Shown in pieces: positions 4,930 through 5,240 of a DNA stretch of 5,240 nt. The translations under genes were made by a program, and so were the position numbers. The notes under the pieces were generated by a model, which was not told the origin of the DNA, ran no database searches, and saw only the letters and a list, made by a program, of their open reading frames with translations. The DNA is from Patescibacteria group bacterium (GTDB taxonomy: Bacteria; Patescibacteriota; Gracilibacteria; BD1-5; UBA2023): positions 1-5,240 of the forward strand of contig JAUPLX010000092.1 of the NCBI GenBank assembly GCA_030836665.1, in the 5' to 3' direction. The stretch's first letter is position 1, and every line of letters starts with the position of its first letter.

Positions 4930-5240
4930 ATGGACACGAAAATCCTTTCCGAAATTCGAAAACCGGCCCTATCGGCAATCGTATTTTTCGTGACGCTCAT
5001 GGGGCTTTCGGCCACGTATGCGGCATTCACTTCCCTTCTGAACGTCGGGAACGGCGACCAATTGAAATCGACGGATTGGAACGCCATGATCGCGAACCTG
5101 AGCGATTTGAACGGTCGTACGGTCCCGGCCGGAGCCGTCATGCCCTTCAATCTCGCGACGTGCCCGACGGGATGGGCGGAATACGTGCCCGCACGCGGCC
5201 GGTTCATCCGCGGCATCGACAACGGCGCCGGAAACGATCC
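4930..5240 (+). CDS. Secreted protein with phage tail-collar-like segment (N-terminal part; continues past window)
   Basis: The only plus-strand gene shows 103 complete codons from the ATG at 4930 and stays open at the right edge. Residues about 12-32 (KPALSAIVFFVTLMGLSATYAAF, written across 11-33 in part) form a hydrophobic signal peptide or anchor with a possible cleavage site after ATYA. The segment GDQLKSTDWNAMIANLSDL (42-60) follows. Then VPAGAVMPFNLATCPTGW (65-82) and ARGRFIRGIDNGAG (88-101) resemble the tail-collar motif of phage fibres, in which a Gly-x-[IV]-x-[PA]-[FY] turn precedes a P-x-G-W motif. An exported, surface-exposed fibre or appendage protein is inferred; the ligand is unknown. 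It is transcribed divergently from dnaK across 214 bp. The TTGACG at 4865-4870 is a possible -35 box, but no well-spaced -10 was found. The pre-start sequence GACTTTCC has no Shine-Dalgarno. Confidence 0.75.
   Translation, partial: MDTKILSEIRKPALSAIVFFVTLMGLSATYAAFTSLLNVGNGDQLKSTDWNAMIANLSDLNGRTVPAGAVMPFNLATCPTGWAEYVPARGRFIRGIDNGAGND

Noticed and set aside
4914..5222. 102-aa open frame on the minus strand
   Set aside because: It lies antisense to the collar-like gene, whose signal peptide and collar motif are convincing. The antisense translation shows no recognisable domain.
4930..5240. Right edge as the start of a prophage
   Set aside because: Only a collar-like motif is present, on a protein with an export signal. 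There is no integrase, capsid, terminase or attachment site in view.
1..5240. CRISPR arrays, insertion sequences or direct repeats
   Set aside because: I scanned for them and found no repeated 20-40 bp units, terminal inverted repeats or transposase motifs. The inverted repeats seen are terminators, the CIRCE site and leader hairpins.

Overview
The window looks like chromosomal DNA of a small-genome bacterium of roughly balanced base composition. The best guess is a candidate-phyla-radiation lineage of the Peregrinibacteria/Gracilibacteria type. The reasons are indirect: short intergenic gaps, several lineage-unfamiliar proteins, starts without Shine-Dalgarno sites, and a right-edge secreted protein that joins an N-terminal hydrophobic leader to a phage-tail-collar-like segment. 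That placement is inference; a tree of DnaK or L21 would settle it.

Layout from left to right. A partial minus-strand gene (1-920) encodes a secreted or anchored cell-wall hydrolase with two LysM repeats, a Lys/Ala-rich linker and the start of a CHAP domain. Upstream of it on the same strand are a rho-independent terminator, rplU (ribosomal protein L21, 996-1307) with its own promoter, and tRNA-Gln(TTG) with an encoded CCA end (1413-1487) behind a strong promoter with a perfect TTGACA box. Next come a small cysteine-containing ORF of unknown function (1558-1764) and a Mrr-type nuclease fused to a C-terminal HRDC domain (1901-2722). The nuclease reading frame is interrupted by one in-frame TGA, exactly at a conserved glycine of the catalytic D-G-G-I-D motif. 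A 14-bp terminator hairpin separates it from dnaK (2814-4715).

dnaK stands alone, without grpE, dnaJ or hrcA next to it. It has a promoter overlapped by a CIRCE-type inverted repeat (4797-4823), so HrcA-type heat-shock repression is expected. Its transcribed leader is about 70 nt long and can fold. A 214-bp divergent intergenic region separates it from the only plus-strand gene, the truncated collar-like surface protein that runs off the right edge (4930-5240).

The genes do not form one pathway. They are housekeeping units (L21, tRNA-Gln, DnaK) mixed with an envelope enzyme, a probable surface/appendage protein and a DNA-targeting nuclease. The observations most worth following are the single TGA at a glycine position (no gene here uses TGA as its stop), the Mrr-HRDC architecture, and a T-rich-then-CC stretch just before the ATG in five of six genes in place of a Shine-Dalgarno site.
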